The notes under the pieces were generated by a model. It was not told where the DNA came from, searched no databases, and was given only the letters and a program-made list of their open reading frames with translations. Made by a program: the position numbers and the translations under genes. From contig CAWDAQ010000005.1 of NCBI GenBank assembly GCA_963800325.1, forward strand, positions 930,001 through 994,000: a DNA stretch of 64,000 bases, read 5' to 3'. The DNA comes from CAWDAQ01 sp963800325. Lineage in GTDB: Bacteria > Actinomycetota > Actinomycetes > Actinomycetales > Dermatophilaceae. Below are positions 26,095-34,801 of this stretch, one piece after another (within the stretch, counting starts at the first letter, position 1; every line of letters starts with the position of its first letter).

Positions 26095-27096
26095 TCAGGC
26101 GTGCAGCAGCGCCGCGGCCTCGAGCGCGAAGTACGTCAGCACGACCCGCGCGCCGGCACGGCGGACCGAGAGCAGCGACTCGAGGACGACGCGGTCCCGC
26201 TCGACCCAGCCGCGCTCGGCGGCGGCGACGATCTGGGAGTACTCACCGGAGATCTGGTACGCCGCGACCGGCACCGGCGACATCGCGGCCACGGCGGCGA
26301 CGACGTCCAGGTGCGGGCCGGCGGGCTTGACCATGACGAGGTCGGCGCCCTCGGCGAGGTCGAGCTCGACCTCGCGCAGCGCCTCGGCCCCGTTGGCGGG
26401 GTCCTGCTGGTAGGTCGCCCGGTCCCCCGTCAGGCTGGAGTCGACCGCCTCCCGGAAGGGCCCGTAGAGCCCGGAGGTGTACTTCGCCGCGTAGGCGAGC
26501 ACCGCCGTCTCGGGGTACCCGGCCTCGTCGAGGGCCGACCGCACCCGGCCGACCTGGCCGTCCATCATCCCCGAGGGGCTGACGACGTGCGTCCCGGCGC
26601 GGGCCTGCGCGATCGCCATCGCGGCGTACCGCTCGAGGGTGGCGTCGTTGTCGACGACCGCCTCGCCGCCGCCCCCGTCCTCGCGGAGCACCCCGCAGTG
26701 CCCGTGGTCGGTGAACTCGTCGAGGCAGAGGTCGGTCATGACGACGAGGTCGTCCCCGACGGCCTCGCGCACGGCCCGCGTCGCGACGTTGAGGATGCCG
26801 TCCGGGTCGTCCGCCCCGGAGCCGTGGGCGTCCTTGGCGGCCGGGACGCCGAACAGCATGATCCCGCCGAGCCCGGCGTCGACGCACGCGCGCGCGGTGT
26901 CGACGAGGGTGCCGAGGGTGTGCTGGACCACGCCCGGCATGCTCGAGATCGGCGTGGGCTCGCTCGCGCCCTCGCGGACGAAGACCGGGAGGACGAGCTC
27001 GGCCGGGTGCAGCCGGGTCTCGGAGACGAGCCGGCGCATCGCGGCGGTGCGCCGCAGCCGGCGGGGCCGGACCGCGGGGAAGGAGCCGACGCTCAC
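26095..27096 (-). CDS. hemB: Delta-aminolevulinic acid dehydratase (porphobilinogen synthase)
   Basis: This enzyme condenses two aminolevulinates to porphobilinogen. The 333-residue TIM-barrel protein has both active-site lysines, in LAYAAKYTSGLYGPFREA and VMVKPAGPHLD. The metal loop reads MTDLCLDEFTDHGHCG. It keeps the first and third cysteines of the zinc-type enzyme but has Asp in the middle position, so metal preference is not obvious. GTG at 27096 overlaps the cobA/hemD stop (GTGA). It is the last gene of the rex-hem operon. Confidence 0.97.
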   Translation of the reverse strand: MSVGSFPAVRPRRLRRTAAMRRLVSETRLHPAELVLPVFVREGASEPTPISSMPGVVQHTLGTLVDTARACVDAGLGGIMLFGVPAAKDAHGSGADDPDGILNVATRAVREAVGDDLVVMTDLCLDEFTDHGHCGVLREDGGGGEAVVDNDATLERYAAMAIAQARAGTHVVSPSGMMDGQVGRVRSALDEAGYPETAVLAYAAKYTSGLYGPFREAVDSSLTGDRATYQQDPANGAEALREVELDLAEGADLVMVKPAGPHLDVVAAVAAMSPVPVAAYQISGEYSQIVAAAERGWVERDRVVLESLLSVRRAGARVVLTYFALEAAALLHA

Positions 27097-28733
27097 GCCC
27101 GGCCCTTGGCCTTCCGCCGCGTGCCCGCCTTGCGCCGCGCGCTGGGTCGCACGACCTCGGTCCCGGTCTCGGCGGCCTCGACCGCGAGCCCGCGGCCGTA
27201 GTCGGCGAGGGAGTCGACGAGCCCGTCGGCGGAGGCCTCCCCGGCGAGGACGTCGACCCGCAGGCCGTGCTCCTCGGCGGTCTTGGCGGTGGCGGGGCCG
27301 ATGCACGCGATGACCGTGGACGGGTGCGGCTTGCCGGCGATGCCGACGAGGTTGCGCACCGTGGAGCTCGAGGTGAACACGACCGCGTCGAAGTGGCCCG
27401 ACTTGATCGCCTCGCGCACCGGCGCGGCCGGCGGGGCCGCCCGGACGGTCCGGTAGGCGGTGACGTCGTCGACCTCCCAGCCCATCTCCTGGAGCCCCGC
27501 GACGAGGGTGTCGGTGGCGATGTCGGCCCGCGGGAGGAAGACCCGGTTGATCGGGTCGAGCACGTCGTCGAACGGCGGCCAGTCCTCGAGCAGGCCCCGG
27601 GCCGAGTTCTCCCCGGACGGGACGAGGTCGGGCTCGATGCCCCACGAGCGCAGCGACTCGGCGGTGACCCCGCCGACGGCGGCGATCTTCAGGCCGGCGA
27701 ACGCCCGGGCGTCGAGGCCGAACTCCTCGAACTTCTCCCGCACCGCGCGGACGGCGTTGACCGAGGTGAACCCGACCCACTCGTACCGCCCCGTCACCAT
27801 GCCCTTGACGGCGCGCTCCATCTGCTGGGGGGTGCGCGGGGGCTCGACGCTGATCGTCGGGACCACGTCGGCGGTCGCGCCGTACTCCGCGAGCCGCTCG
27901 ACCATGCCGCCGGACTGGGCCTTGGTCCGCGGGACGAGCACGCGCCACCCGAACAGCGGCTTGGTCTCGAACCACGAGAGCTGGTCGCGCAGGGCCACGG
28001 TGGGACCGACGACCGCGAGCGCGGGGAACTCGGCGTCCCCGAACGCGCCCTCGACCTCGCCGAGGGTGCTCGTCCGGGTCACCTGCTCGGTCGTCGTGCC
28101 GCGCTCGGTGAGCGCGACCGGGGTCGCCGGGTCCCGGCCGGCCTCGGCGAGGCTCGCCAGGGCCCGGACCAGCGCGGTCGGCAGCCCGAGCAGGACGAGC
28201 GTCGTCGAGTCCTCGGTCGCGGAGCCGAAGTCGGTCGGCCCGTCGCCGACGGTGACGACGTGGACGGCCGAGGAGGTGCTCGAGGTCAGCGGGACGCCGG
28301 CGTAGGCCGGGACCGCGCTCACCGCGCTCACGCCCGGGACGATGTCGAACAGGACGCCCGCCTTGTGGCAGGCGACCGCCTCCTCGGCGAGCCCGTTGAA
28401 GGTCGCCGGGTCGCCGTCCATGAGCCGGACGACCCGCGCACCCGGATGGCCGGTCGCGGCGGTGACGACGAGCTTGGCCCGGGAGGCGTGGGTCAGCCGC
28501 TGCCCGTGCTCGCCGTGGCCGGCGTCGACGACCTCGACCTCGGGTCGGCAGTACCGGCGGACGACCTCCTCCCGGTTGACCTGGTCGATGATGACGACGT
28601 CGGCGGCGGCGAGGCACTCGACGGCGCGCACGGTCATCAGGGCGGCGTCCCCGGGGCCGGCGCCGACGAAGTCGACGTGCGCGGGGGCGGCGCTGCTGCT
28701 GTTCGTTGTGGTGGTCGAGCGCTGGGGGCTCAC
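27093..28733 (-). CDS. Bifunctional uroporphyrinogen-III methyltransferase / uroporphyrinogen-III synthase
   Basis: This is a fusion of two activities at the porphyrin branch point. Residues from about 20-260 form the SAM-dependent CobA-type methyltransferase, with VDFVGAGPGDAALMTVRAVE, VVRLMDGDPATFNGLAEEA and DIVPGVSAVSAVPAYAGVPLT. Residues from about 275-520 form HemD, which closes the ring to uroporphyrinogen III (WVGFTSVNAVRAV, VVFTSSSTVRNLVG). The methyltransferase makes precorrin-2 for sirohaem or B12. The 546-residue protein ends in a Lys/Arg-rich tail. GTG at 28733 overlaps the hemC stop. The same fusion is usual in actinobacteria. Confidence 0.94.
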   Translation of the reverse strand: MSPQRSTTTTNSSSAAPAHVDFVGAGPGDAALMTVRAVECLAAADVVIIDQVNREEVVRRYCRPEVEVVDAGHGEHGQRLTHASRAKLVVTAATGHPGARVVRLMDGDPATFNGLAEEAVACHKAGVLFDIVPGVSAVSAVPAYAGVPLTSSTSSAVHVVTVGDGPTDFGSATEDSTTLVLLGLPTALVRALASLAEAGRDPATPVALTERGTTTEQVTRTSTLGEVEGAFGDAEFPALAVVGPTVALRDQLSWFETKPLFGWRVLVPRTKAQSGGMVERLAEYGATADVVPTISVEPPRTPQQMERAVKGMVTGRYEWVGFTSVNAVRAVREKFEEFGLDARAFAGLKIAAVGGVTAESLRSWGIEPDLVPSGENSARGLLEDWPPFDDVLDPINRVFLPRADIATDTLVAGLQEMGWEVDDVTAYRTVRAAPPAAPVREAIKSGHFDAVVFTSSSTVRNLVGIAGKPHPSTVIACIGPATAKTAEEHGLRVDVLAGEASADGLVDSLADYGRGLAVEAAETGTEVVRPSARRKAGTRRKAKGRA

Positions 28734-29845
28734 TGTGCACGCTCCGAAGCGGTTGGGTCTGCTGTGGTCACGGTGGTCGAGGAGGGGGCGGGGCCGGAAC
28801 CGTCGTCCACGTGGTGGACCGGCGCGCCGACGGCGCCCTCGCTCGCCCGGGATGGGTCCGGCGGCCAGGTCGAGGTGTCGCCCGGCCCGCCGTCGGGATG
28901 GGCCTCCTCCCCGGGCCCGAGGACCGGGGCGGTCGCCCCGGTGACCTCGGCGGCGCCGTCGGCGAGGAGCACGTGGCCGAGCCGGACCCCGAGGGCGTCG
29001 GCGTCCTCGACGGGTCCGAGCACCGACCGGCGCAGGTCGAGGCCGCCGTCGGTGCTGCCGGCGAACGCCCGCAGCGACAGCTCGGGGCCGTCGTCGCCCT
29101 CGACGACCTCGGCCAGCGCGCCGACGGGGGCGGCGCAGCCGGCCTCGAGGGTGCGCAGCACGGCCCGCTCGGCGGTGACGCACGCGCGGGTCTCGGGGTC
29201 GTCGAGCTCGGCGACGGCGGCCCGGACGTCGGTCGCGTCCTCGCGGCACTCGACCGCGAGGGCGCCCTGGCCGGGCGCCGGCAGGACCTGGATCGGGTCG
29301 AGGGTCTCGGTGACCTCGTCGGCGCGCCCGATGCGGTTGAGCCCGGAGCGGGCGAGGATGACGCCGTCGACCTCGCCGGCGACGACCTTGCCGATCCGGG
29401 TGTCGACGTTGCCCCGGATGTCCAGGGTCCCGACGCCGAGACCGAGCGCGGCGACCTGGGCGCGCCGCCTCGGGGACCCGGTGCCGACGACCGATCCGCT
29501 CGGCAGCTCGGCCAGGGTCAGCCCGTCCCGGGCGACGAGGGCGTCACGCGGGTCCTCCCGGACCGGCACGGCCTCGACGACGAGGCCCTCGGCGGGCGCG
29601 GTCGGCAGGTCCTTCAGGGAGTGCACCGCGAGGTCCACCCGCCCCTGGAGCAGGGCCTGGCGGAGGGCGGTCGCGAACACCCCGGTCCCACCGATCGTGG
29701 CGAGCGAGGCCGAGGAGGTGTCGCCCTCGGTGACGACCTCGACGAGCTCGACGGCGTGACCGAGGGACCGCAGCCGCTCGGCGACCCACTCGGACTGGGT
29801 CCGGGCGAGGGCGCTGCGGCGGGTACCCAGGCGCAGGGTGGTCAT
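28730..29845 (-). CDS. hemC: Hydroxymethylbilane synthase
   Basis: This enzyme joins four porphobilinogens into hydroxymethylbilane. The 371-residue protein has LRLGTRRSALARTQSEWVA at the start, the catalytic region GVILARSGLNRIGR and the dipyrromethane-cofactor cysteine in LEAGCAAPVGALAE. The conserved fold ends near residue 310. About 60 further residues rich in Gly, Pro, Ser and Thr form an unusual disordered tail. It overlaps both neighbours by four bases, so hemA, hemC and cobA/hemD are translated as a coupled unit. Confidence 0.96.
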   Translation of the reverse strand: MTTLRLGTRRSALARTQSEWVAERLRSLGHAVELVEVVTEGDTSSASLATIGGTGVFATALRQALLQGRVDLAVHSLKDLPTAPAEGLVVEAVPVREDPRDALVARDGLTLAELPSGSVVGTGSPRRRAQVAALGLGVGTLDIRGNVDTRIGKVVAGEVDGVILARSGLNRIGRADEVTETLDPIQVLPAPGQGALAVECREDATDVRAAVAELDDPETRACVTAERAVLRTLEAGCAAPVGALAEVVEGDDGPELSLRAFAGSTDGGLDLRRSVLGPVEDADALGVRLGHVLLADGAAEVTGATAPVLGPGEEAHPDGGPGDTSTWPPDPSRASEGAVGAPVHHVDDGSGPAPSSTTVTTADPTASERAQ

Positions 29846-31152
29846 CGCTCACCCCCGGGGTCCGCGGGCGGTCGGGAGACGGAGGCGACGTCGTGCGGGG
29901 AGAGGTCGAACAGCTCGTTGATGGCGTCGGCGTACTGCCCGATCCGGCCGTCGACGGCCATCTCCTTGACCCGGATTGTCGGGGTGTGGAGCAGCTTCTC
30001 GACGACGCGGTGGACCGCGAGCCGGACCTCCGCCTGCTCGGTCTCGCCGAGGTCGGGCAGGCGCTGGCCCAGCCGGGCCATCTCCTTGTCCATGACCTCG
30101 GCGGCGCGGTGGCGCAGCGCGGCGACCGTCGGCGCGGCCCGCTCGGCGGCGCGGGTGGTCAGGTAGGCGGCGACCTCGGAGGTCACCAGATCGCGGGCCT
30201 CGCGCACCTCCGGCGCGACGGAGGAGCCGGCGAGGTCCTCCCCGAGCACGGCGAGGCCGGCGCGGGTCACCCCGGAGAGGGAGTCGACCTCGGGGGCGAC
30301 GTCGTGCGGCAGGGCGAGGTCGACGTAGACCTGCGGCCGGCCGCGGCGCTCGACCTGGGCGTCGGCGGCGGCGGCGAGGTCGACGACGAGCCCGACCGAG
30401 CCGGTGCTCGACAGGACGAGGTCGGCCTCCGCGAGCGCCCGGCCGAGCCCGGCGAGCGGGAGGGCCCGGCCGCCGAGGCGCTCGGCGAGGTCGGTCCCGC
30501 GCCGCGCGGTCCGGTTGACGACGGTGAGCGAGCGCGCACCGGCCCGGACCGCGGTCGTCGCGGCCAGCGCGCTCATCCCACCGGCGCCGACGACGAGGAC
30601 GTCGAGCCCGGGGAGCTCGCCGAGGACGGTCTCGGCGTGCCGGAGCCCCACCTCGACCAGCGAGACGCTGACGGTGTCGATGCCGGTGTCGGTGTGGACC
30701 CGCTTGCCGACGCGCAGCGCCTGCTGGAACAGGCCGTTGAGCGAGGTCCCGGCGTGCCCGAGCTCCTGGGCCTGCCGCAGGGCGGCCCGCATCTGCCCGA
30801 GGATCTGGGACTCCCCGACGGCCATCGAGTCCAGCCCCGAGGCCACCGAGAACGCGTGGGCGATCGCGCGGTCCTCGTAGTGGACGTAGAGGTGGTCGGT
30901 CAGCTCGTCGCGCACGACGCCGGTGACCTCGACGAGGGCGTCGGTGAGGTCGGTGACGGCGCCGTGGAAGGTGACCGCCTCGGCGTACAGCTCGGTCCGG
31001 TTGCACGTCGAGACGACGACGACCTCGGTGACGTTCTCGCTGGCGACGACCCGGGAGGCGAGGTCGGCGCGGCCGGCCTCGTCGAGGGCGACGGACTCCA
31101 GCAGCGGGATGGGGGCCTCCCGGTGGGACATGCCGAGGGTGATGAGGCTCAT
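29842..31152 (-). CDS. hemA: Glutamyl-tRNA reductase
   Basis: This enzyme reduces glutamyl-tRNA to glutamate-1-semialdehyde, the first committed and usually controlled step of C5 haem synthesis. The 436-residue protein has catalytic Cys50 in VVSTCNRTELYAEA, then VGESQILGQMRAALR and the NADPH loop VVGAGGMSALAA. The C-terminal dimerisation helices are also present. ATG at 31152 overlaps the rex stop as ATGA, so hemA output is tied to Rex synthesis and to the Rex-controlled promoter. Confidence 0.98.
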   Translation of the reverse strand: MSLITLGMSHREAPIPLLESVALDEAGRADLASRVVASENVTEVVVVSTCNRTELYAEAVTFHGAVTDLTDALVEVTGVVRDELTDHLYVHYEDRAIAHAFSVASGLDSMAVGESQILGQMRAALRQAQELGHAGTSLNGLFQQALRVGKRVHTDTGIDTVSVSLVEVGLRHAETVLGELPGLDVLVVGAGGMSALAATTAVRAGARSLTVVNRTARRGTDLAERLGGRALPLAGLGRALAEADLVLSSTGSVGLVVDLAAAADAQVERRGRPQVYVDLALPHDVAPEVDSLSGVTRAGLAVLGEDLAGSSVAPEVREARDLVTSEVAAYLTTRAAERAAPTVAALRHRAAEVMDKEMARLGQRLPDLGETEQAEVRLAVHRVVEKLLHTPTIRVKEMAVDGRIGQYADAINELFDLSPHDVASVSRPPADPGGER

Positions 31153-31835
31153 GGGACCACCTCCGGGAACGTCGTGGTGGCGAGCGCCTTGCGCTGCTCG
31201 TGGAAGGCGAGGATCTGCAGCTCGGTCGAGAGGTCGACCTTGCGGACGTCGACCCCGGCCGGGACGGTGAGGACGCAGGGGGCGAAGTTGAGCACCGAGC
31301 TCACGCCGGCGTCGACGAGCTGGTCGCAGACGACCTGCGCCGACCGGGCGGGGGTCGTGATCACCCCGATGGCCAGACCGCGGGTGCCGGCGAGGTCGGC
31401 CAGGGCGGTCATCGGCTGGATGACCAGGCCGGCGACCTCCTCCCCGATGATCCGCTCGTCCTCGTCGAGCAGGGCGACGATCTCGAACCCCTTCGTCGCG
31501 AACCCGCTGTAGGCCGCGAGCGCCCGGCCGAGGTTGCCCATCCCGACGATCGCGACCGGCCAGTCCTGGGTCAGCCCGAGCGAGCGGGAGATCTGGTAGG
31601 CGAGGTGGTCGACGGCGTAGCCGACGCCGCGCACGCCGTAGGAGCCGAGGTAGGACAGGTCCTTGCGGAGCTTGGCCGAGCGCACCCCGGAGGCCTGGGC
31701 GAGCTCCTCGGAGGAGACCGACTCGATGCCGTGGGCGGCGAGCGTCGTCAGCGCCCGCAGGTACTCCGGTAGCCGCGCAACCGTCGCGTCGGGGATCCCC
31801 CGGCGCAGGGTTGGGTCGGCAGACACTCGGGTCAC
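31149..31835 (-). CDS. rex: Redox-sensing transcriptional repressor Rex
   Basis: Rex is a dimeric repressor that leaves its operator when NADH rises. The 228-residue protein has a winged helix at about 15-85 with recognition sequence ASGVRSAKLRKDLSYLGSYG. A Rossmann domain follows with the NADH-binding glycines in VAIVGMGNLGRAL. The C-terminal domain-swap helix ends the protein. GTG at 31835 has GAGAGGAG just upstream. The rex-hemACDB order and the operator at its own promoter match the autoregulated Streptomyces arrangement. Confidence 0.97.
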   Translation of the reverse strand: MTRVSADPTLRRGIPDATVARLPEYLRALTTLAAHGIESVSSEELAQASGVRSAKLRKDLSYLGSYGVRGVGYAVDHLAYQISRSLGLTQDWPVAIVGMGNLGRALAAYSGFATKGFEIVALLDEDERIIGEEVAGLVIQPMTALADLAGTRGLAIGVITTPARSAQVVCDQLVDAGVSSVLNFAPCVLTVPAGVDVRKVDLSTELQILAFHEQRKALATTTFPEVVP

Positions 31836-31895
31836 CGGCTCCTCTCGAGGTGAGGCCCGCGCCTGGCTTGGGCGGGCGGGAGCACGTACCCAGCC

Positions 31896-31924
31896 ACACT
31901 ACGCGTTTGTGAACCCATGCACAA
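31896..31924 (-). promoter_or_regulatory. Promoter of the rex-hem operon
   Basis: On the minus strand, TTGTGC (31924-31919) and TAGTGT (31901-31896) are 17 bases apart. This places the start near 31889 with a leader of about 55 bases. The Rex operator covers the -35 box and most of the spacer, so bound Rex would block polymerase. Confidence 0.65.
31907..31924. promoter_or_regulatory. Rex operator at the rex-hem promoter
   Basis: TTGTGAACCCATGCACAA agrees with TTGTGAA-N4-TTCACAA except at one position. The symmetry extends one base further each side (TTTGTG...CACAAA). Confidence 0.85.
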
Positions 31925-32003
31925 AGTCACAAGCGTCACGGCCGGATCGGCCCCCGGAGGGCACCCCGGACGGACGGCGCGACGTCCTCGCCGCGTGCGC
32001 GGC

Positions 32004-32255
32004 TCAGGCGCCCAGTGCCCGGCGCAGCCGGTCGGGGCTCACCCGCCAGTAGTCGTGCTGGCGGCCGTCGACGAGGGTGACGGGCACCTGCTCGGTGTAG
32101 GCCCGGAGCAGCTCGTCGTGGTCGAGGATCGAGACCTCCTCCCACGAGACCCCGAGCTCCTCGGCGACCTGCGCGACGACGGCCCGGGCCTCGTCGCACA
32201 GGTGGCAGCCGGGGCGGGAGAGCAGGCTGACCCGGGCCGACGGGCTCCACGTCAT
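32004..32255 (-). CDS. Glutaredoxin-family protein
   Basis: This 83-residue thioredoxin-fold protein has active site CHLC in LLSRPGCHLCDEARAVV and a cis-proline region QVPVTLVDGRQHDYW. Proteins of this kind (DUF836/glutaredoxin-like) are common next to haem genes in actinobacteria, but their partner is unknown. The start ATG at 32255 shares one base with the stop of the upstream acyltransferase gene. The W-R-V-S ending with an LRRAL helix fits the family. Confidence 0.88.
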   Translation of the reverse strand: MTWSPSARVSLLSRPGCHLCDEARAVVAQVAEELGVSWEEVSILDHDELLRAYTEQVPVTLVDGRQHDYWRVSPDRLRRALGA

Positions 32256-33580
32256 CAGAAGAACACCGACCGGCGCCGCATGAGCAGCGAGTACAGCGTC
32301 TGCTGGATGGTCTCGCGGACCTGGTCGGTGAGGTCGAACACGAGCATCGGGTCCTCGGCGGCGGCCGGGCCGAGCGAGGCGGTGTCGACCGGGGACCCGA
32401 ACTCGATGACCCACTTGCTCGGGAGCGGGACCAGCCCGAGCGGGCCGAGCCACGGGAAGGTCGGGGTCACCGGGGCGTAGGGGGTGCCGAGCAGGCGCGC
32501 GAGGGTCTTGACGTTCCCGAGCATCGGGTAGGTCTCCTCCGCGCCGACGATCGAGCACGGGACGATCGGCACCGAGGTGCGCAGGGCCGCCGAGACGAAC
32601 CCGCCGCGGCCGAACCGCTGCAGCTTGTACCGCTCGGTGAACGGCTTGCCGACGCCCTTGAACCCCTCGGGCCAGACCCCGACGAGCTCGCCGCGGGAGA
32701 GCAGCCGCTCGGCGTCGGTGTTGGCCGCGAGCGTGGCCCCGCTCTTGCGGGCGACGTCCCCGACGACGGGGGTGTGGAAGACGAGGTCGGCGCCGAGCAT
32801 CCGCAGATAGCGCTGCCGCGGGTGCTCGTCGTGGACCGCGACCTGGGTCATCAGGGAGTCGAGCGCGATCGTGCCGGAGTGGTTGGCGACGATGAGCGCC
32901 CCGCCCTCGTCGGGGATGTTCTCGATGCCGCGGACCTCGACGCGGAACCACGAGCGGTACAGCGGTCGCAGCAGGGGGAGGTAGACGCTGTCGGTGAAGT
33001 CCCGGTCGAACCCGAAGTCGTCGACGACGTAGTCCCCGGTCAACCGGCGACGGACGAGCGCGATGACGTGGGCGACCCGGTCCTCGACCTCCTCCGAGGA
33101 CAGCCCGAGGGCCTGGCCCACGGCCCGCATCGCGCCGATCGCGACCTCGACCATCTCCGCCGCGCCGGGGGTGAGGGAGTCCGACCCCGAGGTCGCGGTC
33201 GAACCCTGCCCGGCCGGTTGGGCCGGTGCGTCGCGGGCGTCCGTCCCGCTGCGGGGGGCCTCCTCCGGCGGCACGACCGAGAGCCGGGCGGCAGGGCGCT
33301 CCGGCGCGGGGTCCGCCCCGCGCGCCGCGGGGTCGGCCGCCCCGGCCCGTCCGGGGGACGGCGCGGCCCTGCGGCGTCCGGAGCGGGCGGTCGTGGACCG
33401 GGTGGCGACCGGGCGGGCGACGGGACGCGGGCGGTGCGGCTCGGGTGCCTGCTCGGCGGCGCCCTGCGGCTGCGGCGAGTCCGGCAGCAGCGGGGTGCTG
33501 CGCCGGCGGGCGCGCTCGCCCGAGGCCCGGGCCGCGCCGTCGGCGACGCTGCCCCGTTTGCGGGCCCTCGGCTCAGCCAT
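32255..33580 (-). CDS. 1-Acylglycerol-3-phosphate acyltransferase family protein with long disordered N-terminus
   Basis: This membrane-associated acyltransferase of the PlsC family has the HX4D motif in IVANHSGTIALDS, followed by GVWPEGFKGVGKPF and the third block IVPCSIVGAEETYP. It would acylate lysophosphatidic acid or a related acceptor. The catalytic part occupies about residues 175-440. The first 130 residues are Arg/Pro/Ala-rich and disordered, much longer than in typical PlsC. It follows the epimerase gene closely, as in mycobacteria, which suggests a shared but unknown envelope-lipid role. Confidence 0.88.
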   Translation of the reverse strand: MAEPRARKRGSVADGAARASGERARRRSTPLLPDSPQPQGAAEQAPEPHRPRPVARPVATRSTTARSGRRRAAPSPGRAGAADPAARGADPAPERPAARLSVVPPEEAPRSGTDARDAPAQPAGQGSTATSGSDSLTPGAAEMVEVAIGAMRAVGQALGLSSEEVEDRVAHVIALVRRRLTGDYVVDDFGFDRDFTDSVYLPLLRPLYRSWFRVEVRGIENIPDEGGALIVANHSGTIALDSLMTQVAVHDEHPRQRYLRMLGADLVFHTPVVGDVARKSGATLAANTDAERLLSRGELVGVWPEGFKGVGKPFTERYKLQRFGRGGFVSAALRTSVPIVPCSIVGAEETYPMLGNVKTLARLLGTPYAPVTPTFPWLGPLGLVPLPSKWVIEFGSPVDTASLGPAAAEDPMLVFDLTDQVRETIQQTLYSLLMRRRSVFF

Positions 33581-33607
33581 CGGTGCTCCCCTCCCGTGCT
33601 CCGCTGG

Positions 33608-34669
33608 TCACGCCGGCGACACCCGGTGGGCGAGCCGGCTCCCGGCGCCGGCGACGGCGGTGGCCGCGCCGGCGACCTTGCCCGCCGCTGTGGCGCCGGC
33701 GGAGGCGACGCGGTCGCCGATCCGGTCGATGTGGGCGGCGAAGTCCTCGAACGCCTCCCGCGAGGTGCGGCCGGGGGTGAAGCCCATGACCTCACGCATC
33801 CGGGTCGTGTCCAGCCCCCGTCCGTAGGTGAGGAACGGGAGCTGGTCGGGCGACATGTCGATGACGCCGGCGCTCCGGAGCATCTGGTCGACGGCGGCCG
33901 TCGCGGGTCGGGGCAGAGGCAGCAGGGGGCGCCCGGCGAGGGCGGCAGCCTGGGTCACGGTGACGACCCCGTCGCCGGCGACGTTGACGGTGGCCACCGA
34001 CGGGCCGGTCGTCGCCCGGACGAGGGCACCGACCGCGTCGTCCTCGTGGACGAACTGCAGCCGGGCGTCGAAGCCGAAGGGGATGGGGACCGCGGGGAGG
34101 CTGAAGTAGTCAGTCAGCGCGGTCCGGATCTCGGGGCCGATGATGTTGGCGAACCGCAGCATCGCGATGTCGACGTCGGGACGGCGCCGGGCGAACCCGC
34201 GCACGTACCCCTCGACCTCGACCGAGTCCTTCCCGAACCCGGAGCGCGGCAGCTCCTTGGCGGCCATGTCCTCGGTGAACATCGCCGGGTCGCGGGGGCT
34301 GGACCCGTAGACGGCCGAGGTCGACTTCACGACGAGGCGGCGCAGCGAGGAGGCCTTCTGGCACGCGGCGAGGAGCTGCATCGTCCCGATGACGTTGATC
34401 TCCTTCTGGTTCCCCCGGCCGCCGGCGTTGAGCGGGGTCGCGATGACGCTCATGTGGACGACGGTGTCGACCCCGGCGTCGGCGATGATCCGCCCGATCA
34501 TCGGGCTGCGGATGTCGGCCCGGACGAACTCCGCGCGGCCGATGTCGTGGGGCGGGGGGACGACGTCGACGCCGATGATGCGGCCGACCTCGGGGTCCCC
34601 GGAGAGCCGGCGCACGAAGGCGCCGGTGATGTGCCGGGCGACCCCGGTCACGAGGACGACGTCCGCCAC
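33608..34669 (-). CDS. NAD-dependent epimerase/dehydratase (GalE2-like, extended SDR)
   Basis: This extended short-chain dehydrogenase has an N-terminal NAD-binding motif (VLVTGVARHITGAFVRRL) in which the usual GxxGxxG glycines are partly lost. SVIATPLN and the active-site area KSTSAVYGSSPRDP follow. At 353 residues it resembles the mycobacterial GalE2 that occupies the same place after bS22. True UDP-sugar epimerase activity is uncertain given the degenerate glycine motif. GTG at 34669 has GGGAGG 5 bases upstream, a better fit than the GTG at 34672. Confidence 0.85.
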   Translation of the reverse strand: MADVVLVTGVARHITGAFVRRLSGDPEVGRIIGVDVVPPPHDIGRAEFVRADIRSPMIGRIIADAGVDTVVHMSVIATPLNAGGRGNQKEINVIGTMQLLAACQKASSLRRLVVKSTSAVYGSSPRDPAMFTEDMAAKELPRSGFGKDSVEVEGYVRGFARRRPDVDIAMLRFANIIGPEIRTALTDYFSLPAVPIPFGFDARLQFVHEDDAVGALVRATTGPSVATVNVAGDGVVTVTQAAALAGRPLLPLPRPATAAVDQMLRSAGVIDMSPDQLPFLTYGRGLDTTRMREVMGFTPGRTSREAFEDFAAHIDRIGDRVASAGATAAGKVAGAATAVAGAGSRLAHRVSPA

Positions 34670-34747
34670 CACAGCCTCCCGTCGGTGCGCCTGCGCTGCT
34701 CGTGGGCGCCGCCGTGGCGCCACCCGCGTGCAGCGTAACGGTGCCGG

Positions 34748-34798
34748 CTGGGGACGGCGAGGGCGTCCCCAGCCGGTGGGCGGCCTCGCCGTCCCCAG
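34748..34798 (-). terminator. Hairpin after the bS22 gene with two alternative folds
   Basis: CTGGGGACGGCGAGG at 34748-34762 is a perfect 15-base inverted match to 34784-34798. A second stem, GGCTGGGGAC (34746-34755) with GTCCCCAGCC (34765-34774), competes for the same strand. It begins 4 bases after the bS22 stop. Confidence 0.75.
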
Positions 34799-34801
34799 GG
34801 C

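Noticed and set aside
31925..31945. Possible second Rex half-site (GTCACAAGCGTCACGG)
   Set aside because: Only one half resembles the consensus; the partner half and spacing are wrong.
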